From: a virus
Virus record (IMG/VR): IMGVR_UViG_3300017743_000127
Coordinates: 1-23,603 of that record
Length of the DNA: 23,603 nucleotides
Strand: one strand, 5' to 3'
The stretch's first letter is position 1, and each line of letters starts with the position of its first letter. The position numbers and the translations under genes are program-made. The notes beneath the pieces were generated by a model. The model saw only the letters and a program-made list of their open reading frames with translations. It ran no database searches and was not told the DNA's origin. Of the stretch, positions 1 to 6,152 are shown one piece after another.

Positions 1-1
1 A

Positions 2-358
2 GAACATCGTTTAACTTTTGAATTCACGCCTGATGAAATCAATGTTCTGCAAGTCGCCTTGGATCACATGAAAGAGTTTTTGGAAGAGGTGGTAGACGTT
101 GAAGGTGAAGCCATTGAAAAAACCGATTGGCGTTATGTCAATTGCGTAAACTTAATTTCTCGCTTCAAAAGTGAGGAAGAAGTAAAGGCTGATGAATATT
201 TCTGCATCGATTGCGGTCATGGCCCTTTAGTTTTTGAGGGCTTTGAGGAATATGAGCCTGACCCTGACACTGGTCAGCCGCGCTGCCTTAAATGTGATAT
301 TGAAGCTGATAAGTTGCGCGATCCTGACAAGAGGCGTGATAATGAAGATTATGTCTGA
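2..358 (+). CDS. Partial zinc-binding hypothetical protein (5' end outside window)
   Basis: The frame is open from the left edge, and the residues before the first internal start (LTFEFTPDEINVLQVAL) read as coherent protein, so the gene probably begins upstream of the window. The C-terminal half has two CxxC pairs (CIDC and CLKC) about 30 residues apart around an acidic stretch. That fits a small zinc ribbon or zinc finger, so nucleic-acid binding is plausible. The tail is very acidic and charged. It overlaps the endonuclease VII-like gene by 17 bases, which suggests translational coupling. I do not recognise a family. If translated only from the internal TTG at 59 or ATG at 68 it would be about 96-99 residues. 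Confidence 0.6.
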   Translation, partial: EHRLTFEFTPDEINVLQVALDHMKEFLEEVVDVEGEAIEKTDWRYVNCVNLISRFKSEEEVKADEYFCIDCGHGPLVFEGFEEYEPDPDTGQPRCLKCDIEADKLRDPDKRRDNEDYV

Positions 359-773
359 CCTAAAATCATGTTCAAAGTGTGGCATTCATCAGGCGGTTTC
401 AGAGTTTCCCAAGGACGCTGAAAAGCCTGATGGTCATCGTGCCCAATGCAAAACTTGCGTTGCGGCTTCAAAGCGCAAATCATACTTAAAGACGCAATAT
501 GGCATCGAAGAGGATTGGGTTGATTTAACTTACGATCAGCAAAATGGTTGCTGTAAGCATTGCGGCTGCACGGTTCCAAAATCTGAAATGAAGATCGATC
601 ACGTTCACGATACCAACCCCCCAATATTGCGAGGATTATTGTGTAATTCTTGTAATTTAGATTTAGGAATCGTTGAACAAAACATCAAAAAATATGAGAA
701 TTTAGTCAGAGAAGCTAAACTCTATCGGCACTACACTCAGGGCCGCTCCCAACGGGCGGTTAATGGAATCTAA
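342..773 (+). CDS. Recombination endonuclease VII-like HNH nuclease
   Basis: This 143-residue protein has an N-terminal zinc ribbon (Cys10, Cys13, Cys36, Cys39; 'KSCSKCGIHQAVSEF'), then the endonuclease VII core. The core has zinc pair Cys71/Cys74, the catalytic segment IDHVHD near residues 85-90, and RGLLCNSCNLDLG near 97-109 with the second zinc pair Cys101/Cys104. Members of this family (T4 gp49 type) cleave branched or mismatched DNA, and phages use them for recombination and for clearing junctions before packaging. I chose ATG 342 because AAGAGG at 329-334 lies seven bases upstream; a frame extension to 234 would lie entirely inside the preceding gene. ATG 351 is a possible alternative. 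Family assignment is confident; the substrate is inferred. Confidence 0.85.
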   Translation: MKIMSDLKSCSKCGIHQAVSEFPKDAEKPDGHRAQCKTCVAASKRKSYLKTQYGIEEDWVDLTYDQQNGCCKHCGCTVPKSEMKIDHVHDTNPPILRGLLCNSCNLDLGIVEQNIKKYENLVREAKLYRHYTQGRSQRAVNGI

Positions 774-788
774 AAATACAGGAGCAGT

Positions 789-1136
789 ATGAAAATACAT
801 TACGAACAATCCCTGGCGGGGATGTGGGAAGCTGCATTGGCTGAAAGTGCGGCAGCTAACCGGCGGGATCACCCGAAAAGATCTGATGCTCATGTTGCTG
901 AAGATGTCCGAAAAGAGATTATGGCCTTGATGTCTGATAAAAAGGTTCGCGCCAGAAAAGAGATTGCATCTACGCTCGATCAATCCCTTGAGCAGATCGG
1001 TCAGGCTTTGCGGATTTTAAAGAAAAACGGTCAGGTTCGTTTGATTCCGCATGAGACAAAAAAGGGTGACAAATGGGGAACTTTTGTTATTAATAATTTC
1101 TACATACAAAAGGAAACCAAATGTACAAATATTTAA
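789..1136 (+). CDS. Small winged-helix-like DNA-binding protein
   Basis: A 115-residue protein with a good ribosome binding site (AGGAG at 780-784, five bases before ATG). Residues about 45-100 look like a winged helix: VRKEIMALMSD, then KVRARKEIASTLD, then QSLEQIGQALRILKKNGQV, ending in a wing-like strand with WGTFVI. The pattern resembles MarR/GntR-like or primase-type wHTH domains in phage accessory proteins. The role is unknown; it could be transcriptional or involved in replication. The last 16 bases overlap the next gene. The TCTACATACA element found upstream of other operons lies at 1099-1108, within its 3' end and just before the next start. Confidence 0.6.
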   Translation: MKIHYEQSLAGMWEAALAESAAANRRDHPKRSDAHVAEDVRKEIMALMSDKKVRARKEIASTLDQSLEQIGQALRILKKNGQVRLIPHETKKGDKWGTFVINNFYIQKETKCTNI

Positions 1137-1513
1137 TCGAAGCTCACTTACTTGAAGATGCGATGGAAATTTCCGGCCCAGATCGCCGCAAGTGGATTGT
1201 GGCCGATGATCCTTATCCTGATGATGAGGGATTTTACAAACGCCAATGGATTTATGGTTATCACAAAAGTGGTAACACGGTTGCGGTTTTAGGATATGTT
1301 AAGGGGTGCGGATCATGGGATTCCCCTGCTTATGCCCGTGATAAATTCATTGAACATGATTTACCAACCATGTCCAAGATTTCTACAGACAAACTAAATG
1401 AATCTGTAGGCCTGACAATAAGCTGGATCGGCGATGTTGCCGCTGCCGTGTCTTTGTTTGCGCTTTTGTTTGGCGGTCTATGGGCGGGTGAAATCCTGAG
1501 TATGTATGGATGA
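1121..1513 (+). CDS. Hypothetical protein with C-terminal membrane segment
   Basis: A 130-residue protein with no family I recognise. The N-terminal part is charged and aromatic (segments such as DDPYPDDEGFYKRQWIYGY). The C-terminus has one hydrophobic stretch, IGDVAAAVSLFALLFGGLWAG at about residues 103-123, long enough to span a membrane, followed by only seven residues. A cytosolic domain anchored by a C-terminal helix is the simplest reading. Its 3' end overlaps the methyltransferase start by eight bases and its 5' end overlaps the winged-helix gene by 16 bases. The ATG is preceded by AAGG at 1111-1114. Confidence 0.6.
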   Translation: MYKYLIEAHLLEDAMEISGPDRRKWIVADDPYPDDEGFYKRQWIYGYHKSGNTVAVLGYVKGCGSWDSPAYARDKFIEHDLPTMSKISTDKLNESVGLTISWIGDVAAAVSLFALLFGGLWAGEILSMYG

Positions 1514-2015
1514 GCCGATTTACCGACATTTCGACATTTGTTCTGGGATCGGCGGCTTTGCGTTGGGATTTCTTCAAACTGGTCGCATTGAGACTGTTGG
1601 TTTCTGCGAGATTGATCCTTTCCCCCGACAAATTCTTGAGGCGCGTTTTCCTGATGTGCCGATTTTCAGCGATGTAAAGGGGCTTGCCGATGAATATGCA
1701 AATGGATCTATTCCAAAATTCTCAATACTTACAGCCGGTTATCCGTGCCAACCGTTCAGCCAAGCTGGTAAACAGCGGGCGGAGCAAGACCCTCGCCACC
1801 TCTGGCCGTGGATTGCTGAATTTATTGAACAAGCGCGACCCGCTTTCTGCCTTTTTGAAAACGTGTATGGTCACGTTGCCTTGGGACTCGACAACGTCCT
1901 CTTTGACTTGGAAAGCCAAGGCTACGCCGCAAGGCCGCTTATTATTCCAGCTTGCGGTGTTGGCGCGTTCCACAAAAGAGACAGGGTCTGGATCTGCGCC
2001 CGAAAAATCGGGTGA
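1506..2015 (+). CDS. C5-cytosine DNA methyltransferase, catalytic part (motifs I-VIII)
   Basis: This 169-residue frame carries the N-terminal two-thirds of a Dcm-type methyltransferase. Visible motifs: the SAM-binding motif I FDICSGIGGFALGF (residues 9-22), the acidic motif II region CEIDPF (34-39), catalytic motif IV GYPCQPFS (78-85, nucleophile Cys81), motif VI ENV (118-120) and motif VIII KRDRVW (157-162). It stops directly after motif VIII, so the target-recognition region and motifs IX-X are missing here and lie in the next, overlapping frame (+1). The join falls at a short palindrome, CCCGAAAAATCGGG (1999-2012), just before the TGA. Loss of one A from the five-A run would fuse the frames into a protein of about 399 residues, a normal Dcm length. 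Either a two-polypeptide enzyme, a frameshift product or a sequence error is possible. Confidence 0.9.
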   Translation: MDEPIYRHFDICSGIGGFALGFLQTGRIETVGFCEIDPFPRQILEARFPDVPIFSDVKGLADEYANGSIPKFSILTAGYPCQPFSQAGKQRAEQDPRHLWPWIAEFIEQARPAFCLFENVYGHVALGLDNVLFDLESQGYAARPLIIPACGVGAFHKRDRVWICARKIG

Positions 2016-2709
2016 TAAGACATGGCCAACGCCGTTGGCTCAAGAGGCAAAGCACGGTTCCCCGACTGATTGGGAAATGAAAACTGATCATGCGGGAACC
2101 GCCGGAAGCTTGCGGGTGGCGGTTGCGAAGGAAGAGGTTTGGCCCACACCTACGGCTCAAGACGGTGGGAAGGCGACCAAGCGATGGCGCGACGATCATC
2201 AGAATAATCTGACAGCTGCCGTATTTAATCCAGAAAAACTGTGGCCCACCCCGACATCGATGACGGGCGGGGAGAACCCTGCCCCATCGCATTTCAAAAA
2301 GGGTGAGGGGCGACACGGTTGGAATTTGGGTGCGGCTGTTAAGTCGGGTTTATGGCCAACTCCAGCGGCTGTTAATCACAAGGGGTCACCGAAAAATCGG
2401 TTTATGGGAAGCCCCACCTATCGCGGAAATCTTGATGAGGCTGTTCGCACCCATCACGATGATTTGCATCTCAATCCAAGTTGGGTTGCGTGGCTGATGG
2501 GGTATCCCCCAGGTTGGCTATCAGCGGGCGGAGAATGTGAGATCCAACCGGCGGAGATTGGAGAGCCTTGGCCCGCTGATCCCGGTAAGCGCGTTTGTGA
2601 GAGCTTCCCTGGACGCGCAAATCAATTGAAGGCTTTGGGCAACGCGATAGTTCCGCAGATCGCGCAGATGCTTGGCACTGCGATTGTTGAGGAGCTTGAT
2701 CGTGCTTGA
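1690..2709 (+). CDS. Overlapping-frame methyltransferase partner: target-recognition region and motif X
   Basis: A 339-residue frame whose first 326 bases overlap the catalytic methyltransferase ORF in the +1 phase. AAAGGGG at 1676-1682 lies seven bases before ATG 1690, a strong independent ribosome binding site inside the upstream gene. The C-terminal part is clearly cytosine-methyltransferase-like: LNPSWVAWLMGYPPGW (261-276) and motif X LKALGNAIVPQ (313-323). Four WPTP motifs (112, 151, 185, 222) punctuate the middle. The overprinted N-terminal part contains TSSLTWKAKATPQGRLLFQL (residues 69-88), which resembles a domain I recall from many phage proteins next to Dcm genes; that memory is unverified. 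It probably supplies target recognition and motifs IX-X in trans, as in two-subunit enzymes such as M.AquI. Confidence 0.8.
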   Translation: MNMQMDLFQNSQYLQPVIRANRSAKLVNSGRSKTLATSGRGLLNLLNKRDPLSAFLKTCMVTLPWDSTTSSLTWKAKATPQGRLLFQLAVLARSTKETGSGSAPEKSGDKTWPTPLAQEAKHGSPTDWEMKTDHAGTAGSLRVAVAKEEVWPTPTAQDGGKATKRWRDDHQNNLTAAVFNPEKLWPTPTSMTGGENPAPSHFKKGEGRHGWNLGAAVKSGLWPTPAAVNHKGSPKNRFMGSPTYRGNLDEAVRTHHDDLHLNPSWVAWLMGYPPGWLSAGGECEIQPAEIGEPWPADPGKRVCESFPGRANQLKALGNAIVPQIAQMLGTAIVEELDRA

Positions 2710-3526
2710 TCCGTATAAGCTTCCTGACGGCAATGTGTTACTGAGCATTTCCGGCGGTAGAACGTCTGGTTTTATGTTGCATAAAATCCTACAGACAAAT
2801 CCTGACTACCTGGAGAAATGCAAAATTGTCTTCTGCAATACTGGCCGGGAGATGCCCGAAACCCTCGATTTTGTTCAAGACATGTCGATCCATTGGGGCG
2901 TTGAGTTTGTGTGGCTGGAATACAACCGGCGGGGTGGCAAGGTTACATTCGATATTGTTAACCACAATACCGCATCCAGGTACGGCGAGCCGTTTGAAAC
3001 GCTTTTAAAGTTCAAGGGTTACAACCCGAATGCGGTTGCTCGCTTTTGCACTCAGGAACTGAAGGTACGCACGATCAAGCGCTATTTGCTTTCGATTGGT
3101 TGGGAGCATTGGACATCGGCAATTGGCATCCGGGCGGATGAGGGGCAGCGCGTTAAGACTAAGAGGACGCGGGAGCGTTGGAAGAACTGGTATCCGCTGA
3201 ATAGCGCTGGTGTGGTCAAGAAGGACATCATGGAGTTCTGGAACGCCCAGCCATTTGATTTGGCACTCTACGGGCGGAATGGCGTTACTCCGAAGGGTAA
3301 TTGCGATGGTTGCTTTTTAAAATCGGAAGCCACTTTGGCGATGATGTGGCGCGAGCATCCAGATCGCATGGAGTGGTGGTCGCGGATGGAAGATCAGGCC
3401 GGTGGATCTTTTCACAAGAGCCGCACTTTCAAGGAATTAGGAAATTTTGTGCAAGCCCAAGGGGATTGGATCTTCGATAGCGAGGACTTTCTTTGTCAAG
3501 CAGACGGCGGGGAATGCACGGGATGA
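2702..3526 (+). CDS. Phosphoadenosine phosphosulfate reductase-like PP-loop protein
   Basis: A 274-residue member of the adenine nucleotide alpha-hydrolase (PP-loop) superfamily, of the PAPS-reductase-like type common in phages. The PP-loop is SGGRTSG (17-23), followed by VFCNTGREMPETLDFV, then ARFCTQELKVRTIKRYL with Cys116, then GIRADE, and GNCDGCFLK with Cys201/Cys204. The extra cysteines may hold a metal or Fe-S centre. GTG 2702 is chosen because GAGGAG at 2689-2694 lies seven bases upstream; it overlaps the methyltransferase partner by eight bases. True sulfate reduction is unlikely in a phage. A sulfur- or nucleotide-transfer role, for example in DNA or tRNA modification (DndC belongs to the same superfamily), is an inference supported only by the methyltransferase neighbour. 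Confidence 0.85.
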   Translation: MLDPYKLPDGNVLLSISGGRTSGFMLHKILQTNPDYLEKCKIVFCNTGREMPETLDFVQDMSIHWGVEFVWLEYNRRGGKVTFDIVNHNTASRYGEPFETLLKFKGYNPNAVARFCTQELKVRTIKRYLLSIGWEHWTSAIGIRADEGQRVKTKRTRERWKNWYPLNSAGVVKKDIMEFWNAQPFDLALYGRNGVTPKGNCDGCFLKSEATLAMMWREHPDRMEWWSRMEDQAGGSFHKSRTFKELGNFVQAQGDWIFDSEDFLCQADGGECTG

Positions 3527-3550
3527 AACAAGCAAACAAGGAAGCAAAAA

Positions 3551-3949
3551 ATGTTGATGGCAAGCAGTATAGTTTGTCTGGCGCTTAATATTTATTGGGA
3601 AGCTCGAAGCGAACCGATAGCCGGACAGTTAGCAGTCGCGGAAGTGACGATGAACCGAACCTATTCGGATCGGTTTCCTGATGATGTGTGTTCTGTGGTG
3701 AAGCAGAGCAACTCCAGCGGATGTCAGTTTAGTTGGTATTGCGATGGCAAGAGCGACAATCCCCAGGATGCGCTCGCCTGGAGCCGCGCTCAACATGTGG
3801 CCCGCATTTATCTGAGCAACTCGGACATCATCGATTTCGTCGGCGAGGCCACTTTTTATCACGCTGATTACGTCACGCCTTATTGGGCAAAAACATTTAA
3901 AAAGGAGAGAAAAATTGGACGGCACATCTTTTACTCAATCGACAGTTAA
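3551..3949 (+). CDS. SleB/Hydrolase_2-type cell-wall hydrolase (endolysin)
   Basis: This 132-residue protein is essentially one Hydrolase_2 domain: CLALNIYWEARSEPIAGQLA (residues 9-28, with probable catalytic Glu17), a VAEVTMNRTYSDRFPDDVC segment, GCQFSWYCDG, and FYHADYVTPYWA followed by IGRHIFYS. The family cleaves peptidoglycan glycan strands (lytic transglycosylase or glucosaminidase type), and in phages it is a lysis enzyme. There is no convincing signal peptide; the hydrophobic N-terminus is part of the fold, so export would need a holin, which I do not see beside it. AAGGAAG at 3538-3544 precedes ATG 3551. Its 3' end overlaps the next gene by 35 bases. Confidence 0.9.
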   Translation: MLMASSIVCLALNIYWEARSEPIAGQLAVAEVTMNRTYSDRFPDDVCSVVKQSNSSGCQFSWYCDGKSDNPQDALAWSRAQHVARIYLSNSDIIDFVGEATFYHADYVTPYWAKTFKKERKIGRHIFYSIDS

Positions 3950-4289
3950 GCCCCGCGTAAAAACCTTTTGGCATTGGCGGCTTGCTGATGCTCACCAGCC
4001 TATCTTTGATCACGCTGCCGGCGTTCCAATGGTACGTTATTGCGTACGGGGCCATAAGTGGATTGATTGGGGTGAGTGCGAGGCCGCAAAGGTTAAGACC
4101 GCATTGGGCGAGATTTCGCAAGTTGAGGTCTGGGAAGGTTACAAGGTTGAGACAGCCATCGAGGCTTCTGAGCTTTTTCGGGATACTTTCTATTATAAAC
4201 TAGATGAGTGCTTGGCTGAACTCAGGAGACACATCCAGGGACGCCTTGATGCAAAAAAATCTATTGGCCCTTGGTACTTCCCCCTTTAA
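3915..4289 (+). CDS. Hypothetical protein overlapping the lysin gene
   Basis: A 124-residue soluble protein starting at TTG, supported by a strong AAAGGAGA ribosome binding site at 3901-3908 located inside the lysin gene. It contains WHWRLADAHQPIF, the Cys/His-bearing VRYCVRGHKWIDWGEC segment and a helical C-terminal half (EASELFRDTFYYKLDECLAELRRHIQGRL). No family recognised and no membrane helix, so it does not look like a holin or spanin. Position after the lysin is the only functional hint. It is the last gene of the first block; the repeated TCTACATACA element follows five bases after its stop codon. Confidence 0.65.
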   Translation: MDGTSFTQSTVKPRVKTFWHWRLADAHQPIFDHAAGVPMVRYCVRGHKWIDWGECEAAKVKTALGEISQVEVWEGYKVETAIEASELFRDTFYYKLDECLAELRRHIQGRLDAKKSIGPWYFPL

Positions 4290-4293
4290 AAAG

Positions 4294-4303
4294 TCTACAT
4301 ACA
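4294..4303 (+). repeat. TCTACATACA element, copy 2
   Basis: The ten-base TCTACATACA, here followed by AAAG, is identical to the copies at 1099-1108 (also AAAG), 4568-4577 and 10227-10236. It lies in the short gap between two genes and is followed by AT-rich TATAAGATAAG at 4308-4318. An operator or promoter-associated site is a reasonable guess; no protein can be assigned from sequence. Confidence 0.5.
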
Positions 4304-4351
4304 AAAGTATAAGATAAGTGCCGGGATTAATTGGCTCAAAGAAAGAAAACA

Positions 4352-4522
4352 ATGCAAGAACCACAAAACCCTCAAGATTGGATCTACACCTTTTTTAGCA
4401 GTGGCAGAAACTGTTGGAACATGGTGAAAGATGAGTGCAATGACAACTGCGATGACTTTATTTGGAAGTACGTTGATCGGTGCATTGAGCTTCATAAACT
4501 TGATACAGAATTAGAAGATTAA
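4352..4522 (+). CDS. Small hypothetical protein
   Basis: A 56-residue acidic protein (from ATG 4352) with several cysteines: NCWNMVKDECNDNCDDFIW and a second CIELHKL segment. No recognisable family. The start is uncertain: no ribosome binding site stands out for ATG 4352 (a GAAAG-rich stretch precedes it), and an in-frame TTG at 4331 would add seven basic residues (MAQRKKT). The composition reads like real protein and it fills the gap between the lysis block and the HTH/integrase operon. It is followed by a 79-base intergenic region with a promoter and dyad. Confidence 0.5.
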   Translation: MQEPQNPQDWIYTFFSSGRNCWNMVKDECNDNCDDFIWKYVDRCIELHKLDTELED

Positions 4523-4535
4523 TATCCATAAAAGC

Positions 4536-4564
4536 TTGCGATAAGCAATTCTTTCACCTATATT
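4536..4564 (+). promoter_or_regulatory. Candidate sigma70-type promoter for HTH/integrase operon
   Basis: TTGCGA at 4536-4541 and TATATT at 4559-4564 are separated by 17 bases, matching the consensus -35 and -10 boxes at 4/6 and 5/6 positions. Transcription would begin near 4571. The -10 box lies inside the left arm of the large dyad at 4552-4597, so a protein bound to the dyad would block this promoter. Assigned by eye only. Confidence 0.45.
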
Positions 4565-4597
4565 GATTCTACATACAGAATCAAACAATAGGTGAAA
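4552..4597. repeat. Large interrupted inverted repeat (probable operator)
   Basis: The outer arms TTTCACCTAT (4552-4561) and ATAGGTGAAA (4588-4597) are perfect ten-base complements. The inner arms TTGATTCT (4563-4570) and AGAATCAA (4577-4584) are perfect eight-base complements around ACATAC. The right outer arm contains the ribosome binding region of the following HTH gene, and the left arm covers the candidate -10 box. It could act as a DNA operator, as an RNA hairpin hiding the ribosome binding site if transcription starts further upstream, or both. Confidence 0.75.
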
Positions 4598-4601
4598 AGA
4601 A

Positions 4602-4868
4602 ATGGCAAAATTTAGTTCTTCAATGGCAATGTTAGACCATATGCTAGAGGGTCACCCTTTGTCTCTTCTTGAGGCAATGGCTCTTCTCGGCGTTTGCAAC
4701 CCGGCAGCGGAGCTTACGAAGTTTCGCAAAAAAGGTTTTGTCATAAAATCACGGCGGGTAAACATGGCGTTTATTGTTCGCCGGATGAACGAGTGTGCAA
4801 TCTTTAAAGTCCCTCGCCAACTTCCATACAAAGAATGTCAGATGATGGAATATTGGATCGAAAGGTAG
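4602..4868 (+). CDS. Small helix-turn-helix protein
   Basis: An 88-residue basic protein. Residues about 18-55 (HPLSLLEAMALLGVCNPAAE then LTKFRKKGFVIKSRRV) match the pattern of a short helix-turn-helix domain in phage proteins in which a helix-rich DNA-binding unit is followed by a 'G-x-x-I-x-S-R' turn (HTH_39-like, from memory). It may be a repressor, excisionase-like factor or activator. It sits ten bases upstream of the recombinase, so they are almost certainly co-transcribed, and it lies directly behind a large dyad overlapping its promoter and ribosome binding site, which suggests autoregulation. ATG 4602 follows AGGTGAAA at 4590-4597. Confidence 0.65.
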   Translation: MAKFSSSMAMLDHMLEGHPLSLLEAMALLGVCNPAAELTKFRKKGFVIKSRRVNMAFIVRRMNECAIFKVPRQLPYKECQMMEYWIER

Positions 4869-4877
4869 GGGATTGAT

Positions 4878-5777
4878 ATGAACCAGATCGTAAGCCTTCA
4901 GTCAGACCTTCAAGCTTCTGAAAATCTCGCCGCTCAGTTTCGGGCTGATAGCACCATTGAGTCTTATCAGACCGGAGCCAAGCAGTTTGCGGAGTATTGC
5001 GAGACTAATGGTCTTTGCGCTTTACCCGCTGAACCACATGCCGTGAACGCTTTCATCGCTTACTTGTCAAAGCAGGGCAGAAGCGTTGGCACGATCAAAG
5101 CGCGTGTATCTGCTATTGGGTGGGTACATAAGACGGCGGGTTACTGGTCACCAACGTCTGATGCCACTGTTGAGATGGTTTTGGCCGGACTGACCCGCAC
5201 TGACACGACACCTATTAAGCAAGCCAAGCCTATGCTTGCCAACACAGCCAAGACCATCATCGATGCTATCGCAGCCGACGATGTACGGGCGGTTCGTGAT
5301 CGGGCATTGTTGCTGATGTCTTTCTTTGGAGCGTTTCGCCGGAGCGAGTTGGTGCAGATCCGCGTTTGTGACTTAGAGTTTACCGATGAGGGTGTGTCGG
5401 TTTACTTGGCGAAGTCCAAGACTGACCAAGAGGGTCATGGGCGTTGGGTTGCGGTTGCGCGTCAGGACAATGATTATTGCCCCGTTGATGCGTTAGAGGA
5501 TCATCTATTGGACATCGACGTTGGTCGGGTTTTTGCCGTCACTGGCCGCATGGTTGATAAGATCATTAAGAAGCTTGCAGTACGGGCGGGTTTTGACAAA
5601 ATGGAGTTCAGCCCTCACTCCTTGCGGGCGGGCATGATTACTCAGGCATCATTGAATGATGTTGAAAAGCGCGACATTCGTCGTATTAGTGGGCACAAAA
5701 CGGACGCAATGATTGATCGGTACACTCGCGTCACCGACCAATGGAAGAACAACGCAACACGGGGGTTGATGGGATGA
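4878..5777 (+). CDS. int: Tyrosine recombinase (phage integrase family)
   Basis: This 299-residue protein has the full two-domain architecture. The N-terminal SAM-like DNA-binding domain covers about residues 20-110 (TIESYQTGAKQFAEYCETNG then VNAFIAYLSKQGRSVGTIKA). The catalytic domain contains Arg154 (GAFRRSEL), Lys181 (KSKTDQEG), the HSLRAG box (His247, Arg250), His273 (SGHKT) and nucleophile Tyr282 (MIDRYTRV). All catalytic residues are present, so the enzyme is probably active in integration, excision or resolution. Length fits compact XerC/D-like phage integrases. It is downstream of an HTH gene and overlaps the next HTH gene by four bases (ATGA). No attP core or tRNA fragment was recognised nearby. 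Confidence 0.95.
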   Translation: MNQIVSLQSDLQASENLAAQFRADSTIESYQTGAKQFAEYCETNGLCALPAEPHAVNAFIAYLSKQGRSVGTIKARVSAIGWVHKTAGYWSPTSDATVEMVLAGLTRTDTTPIKQAKPMLANTAKTIIDAIAADDVRAVRDRALLLMSFFGAFRRSELVQIRVCDLEFTDEGVSVYLAKSKTDQEGHGRWVAVARQDNDYCPVDALEDHLLDIDVGRVFAVTGRMVDKIIKKLAVRAGFDKMEFSPHSLRAGMITQASLNDVEKRDIRRISGHKTDAMIDRYTRVTDQWKNNATRGLMG

Positions 5778-5980
5778 AATTGACCGGAAATGAATTTGAA
5801 GAGTTACTGGCTGAAGTTTATCCTGATGAGCGCTTTAAGCGCCACCGGCATCGGCGGCTCGCGGAAGAGTTTGATTTATCGCAAGCAACAATTCTAACTT
5901 GGACATCGCGAGGCACTCCATCTTGGATTGAACCAGTTTTGCTGATGCGGAAAAAATTAGGGGAGTATGAGAATGGATGA
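5774..5980 (+). CDS. Small HTH protein, possible excisionase or Cro-like regulator
   Basis: A 68-residue protein whose ATG overlaps the recombinase stop as ATGA, so translation is probably coupled. RRLAEEFDLSQATILTWTSR (about residues 28-47) fits helix-turn-helix spacing, followed by GTPSWIEPVLLM, as in many Cro-like or transposase-type helices. The preceding segment is basic (FKRHRHRR). Position immediately after an integrase makes a recombination directionality factor or a repressor plausible, but this is inference. A longer reading from 5741 would lie within the recombinase gene and is less likely. Confidence 0.65.
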   Translation: MKLTGNEFEELLAEVYPDERFKRHRHRRLAEEFDLSQATILTWTSRGTPSWIEPVLLMRKKLGEYENG

Positions 5981-6152
5981 AGACGCACTTAAACACGTTG
6001 TAAATGATCCGCACTTTGTGCAAGCGCTCAAAGATTTTGAGAAAATGGGCTTTATTAAAGTTGATAAAGGCAATGTTAAAATCATTGATCAAGAGGGAAT
6101 GCAAAAGTGGATGGAAAACTTTGGGAAGTGGGATGAAGGTCAAAAGCCATGA
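5973..6152 (+). CDS. Small acidic hypothetical protein
   Basis: A 59-residue protein from ATG 5973, chosen because AGGGGAG at 5959-5965 is seven bases upstream; in-frame ATG 5967 would be too close to it. The sequence (DPHFVQALKDFEKMGFIKVD then DQEGMQKWMENFGKWDEGQ) looks like a small helical domain. No family recognised. It overlaps the previous gene by eight bases and its stop codon overlaps the start of the ArfA-like gene as ATGA, linking all three to the recombinase operon. Confidence 0.6.
   Translation: MDEDALKHVVNDPHFVQALKDFEKMGFIKVDKGNVKIIDQEGMQKWMENFGKWDEGQKP

Noticed and set aside
1942-2316. Minus-strand ORFs over the methyltransferase region
   Set aside because: They are anti-sense shadows of the WPTP-rich frame, without ribosome binding sites or recognisable protein character.
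1379-2800. TCTACAGACAAA-like variants of the repeated element near 1381 and 2790
   Set aside because: They lie well within coding regions, differ at the central T to G position, and are not near starts, so were not counted as copies.
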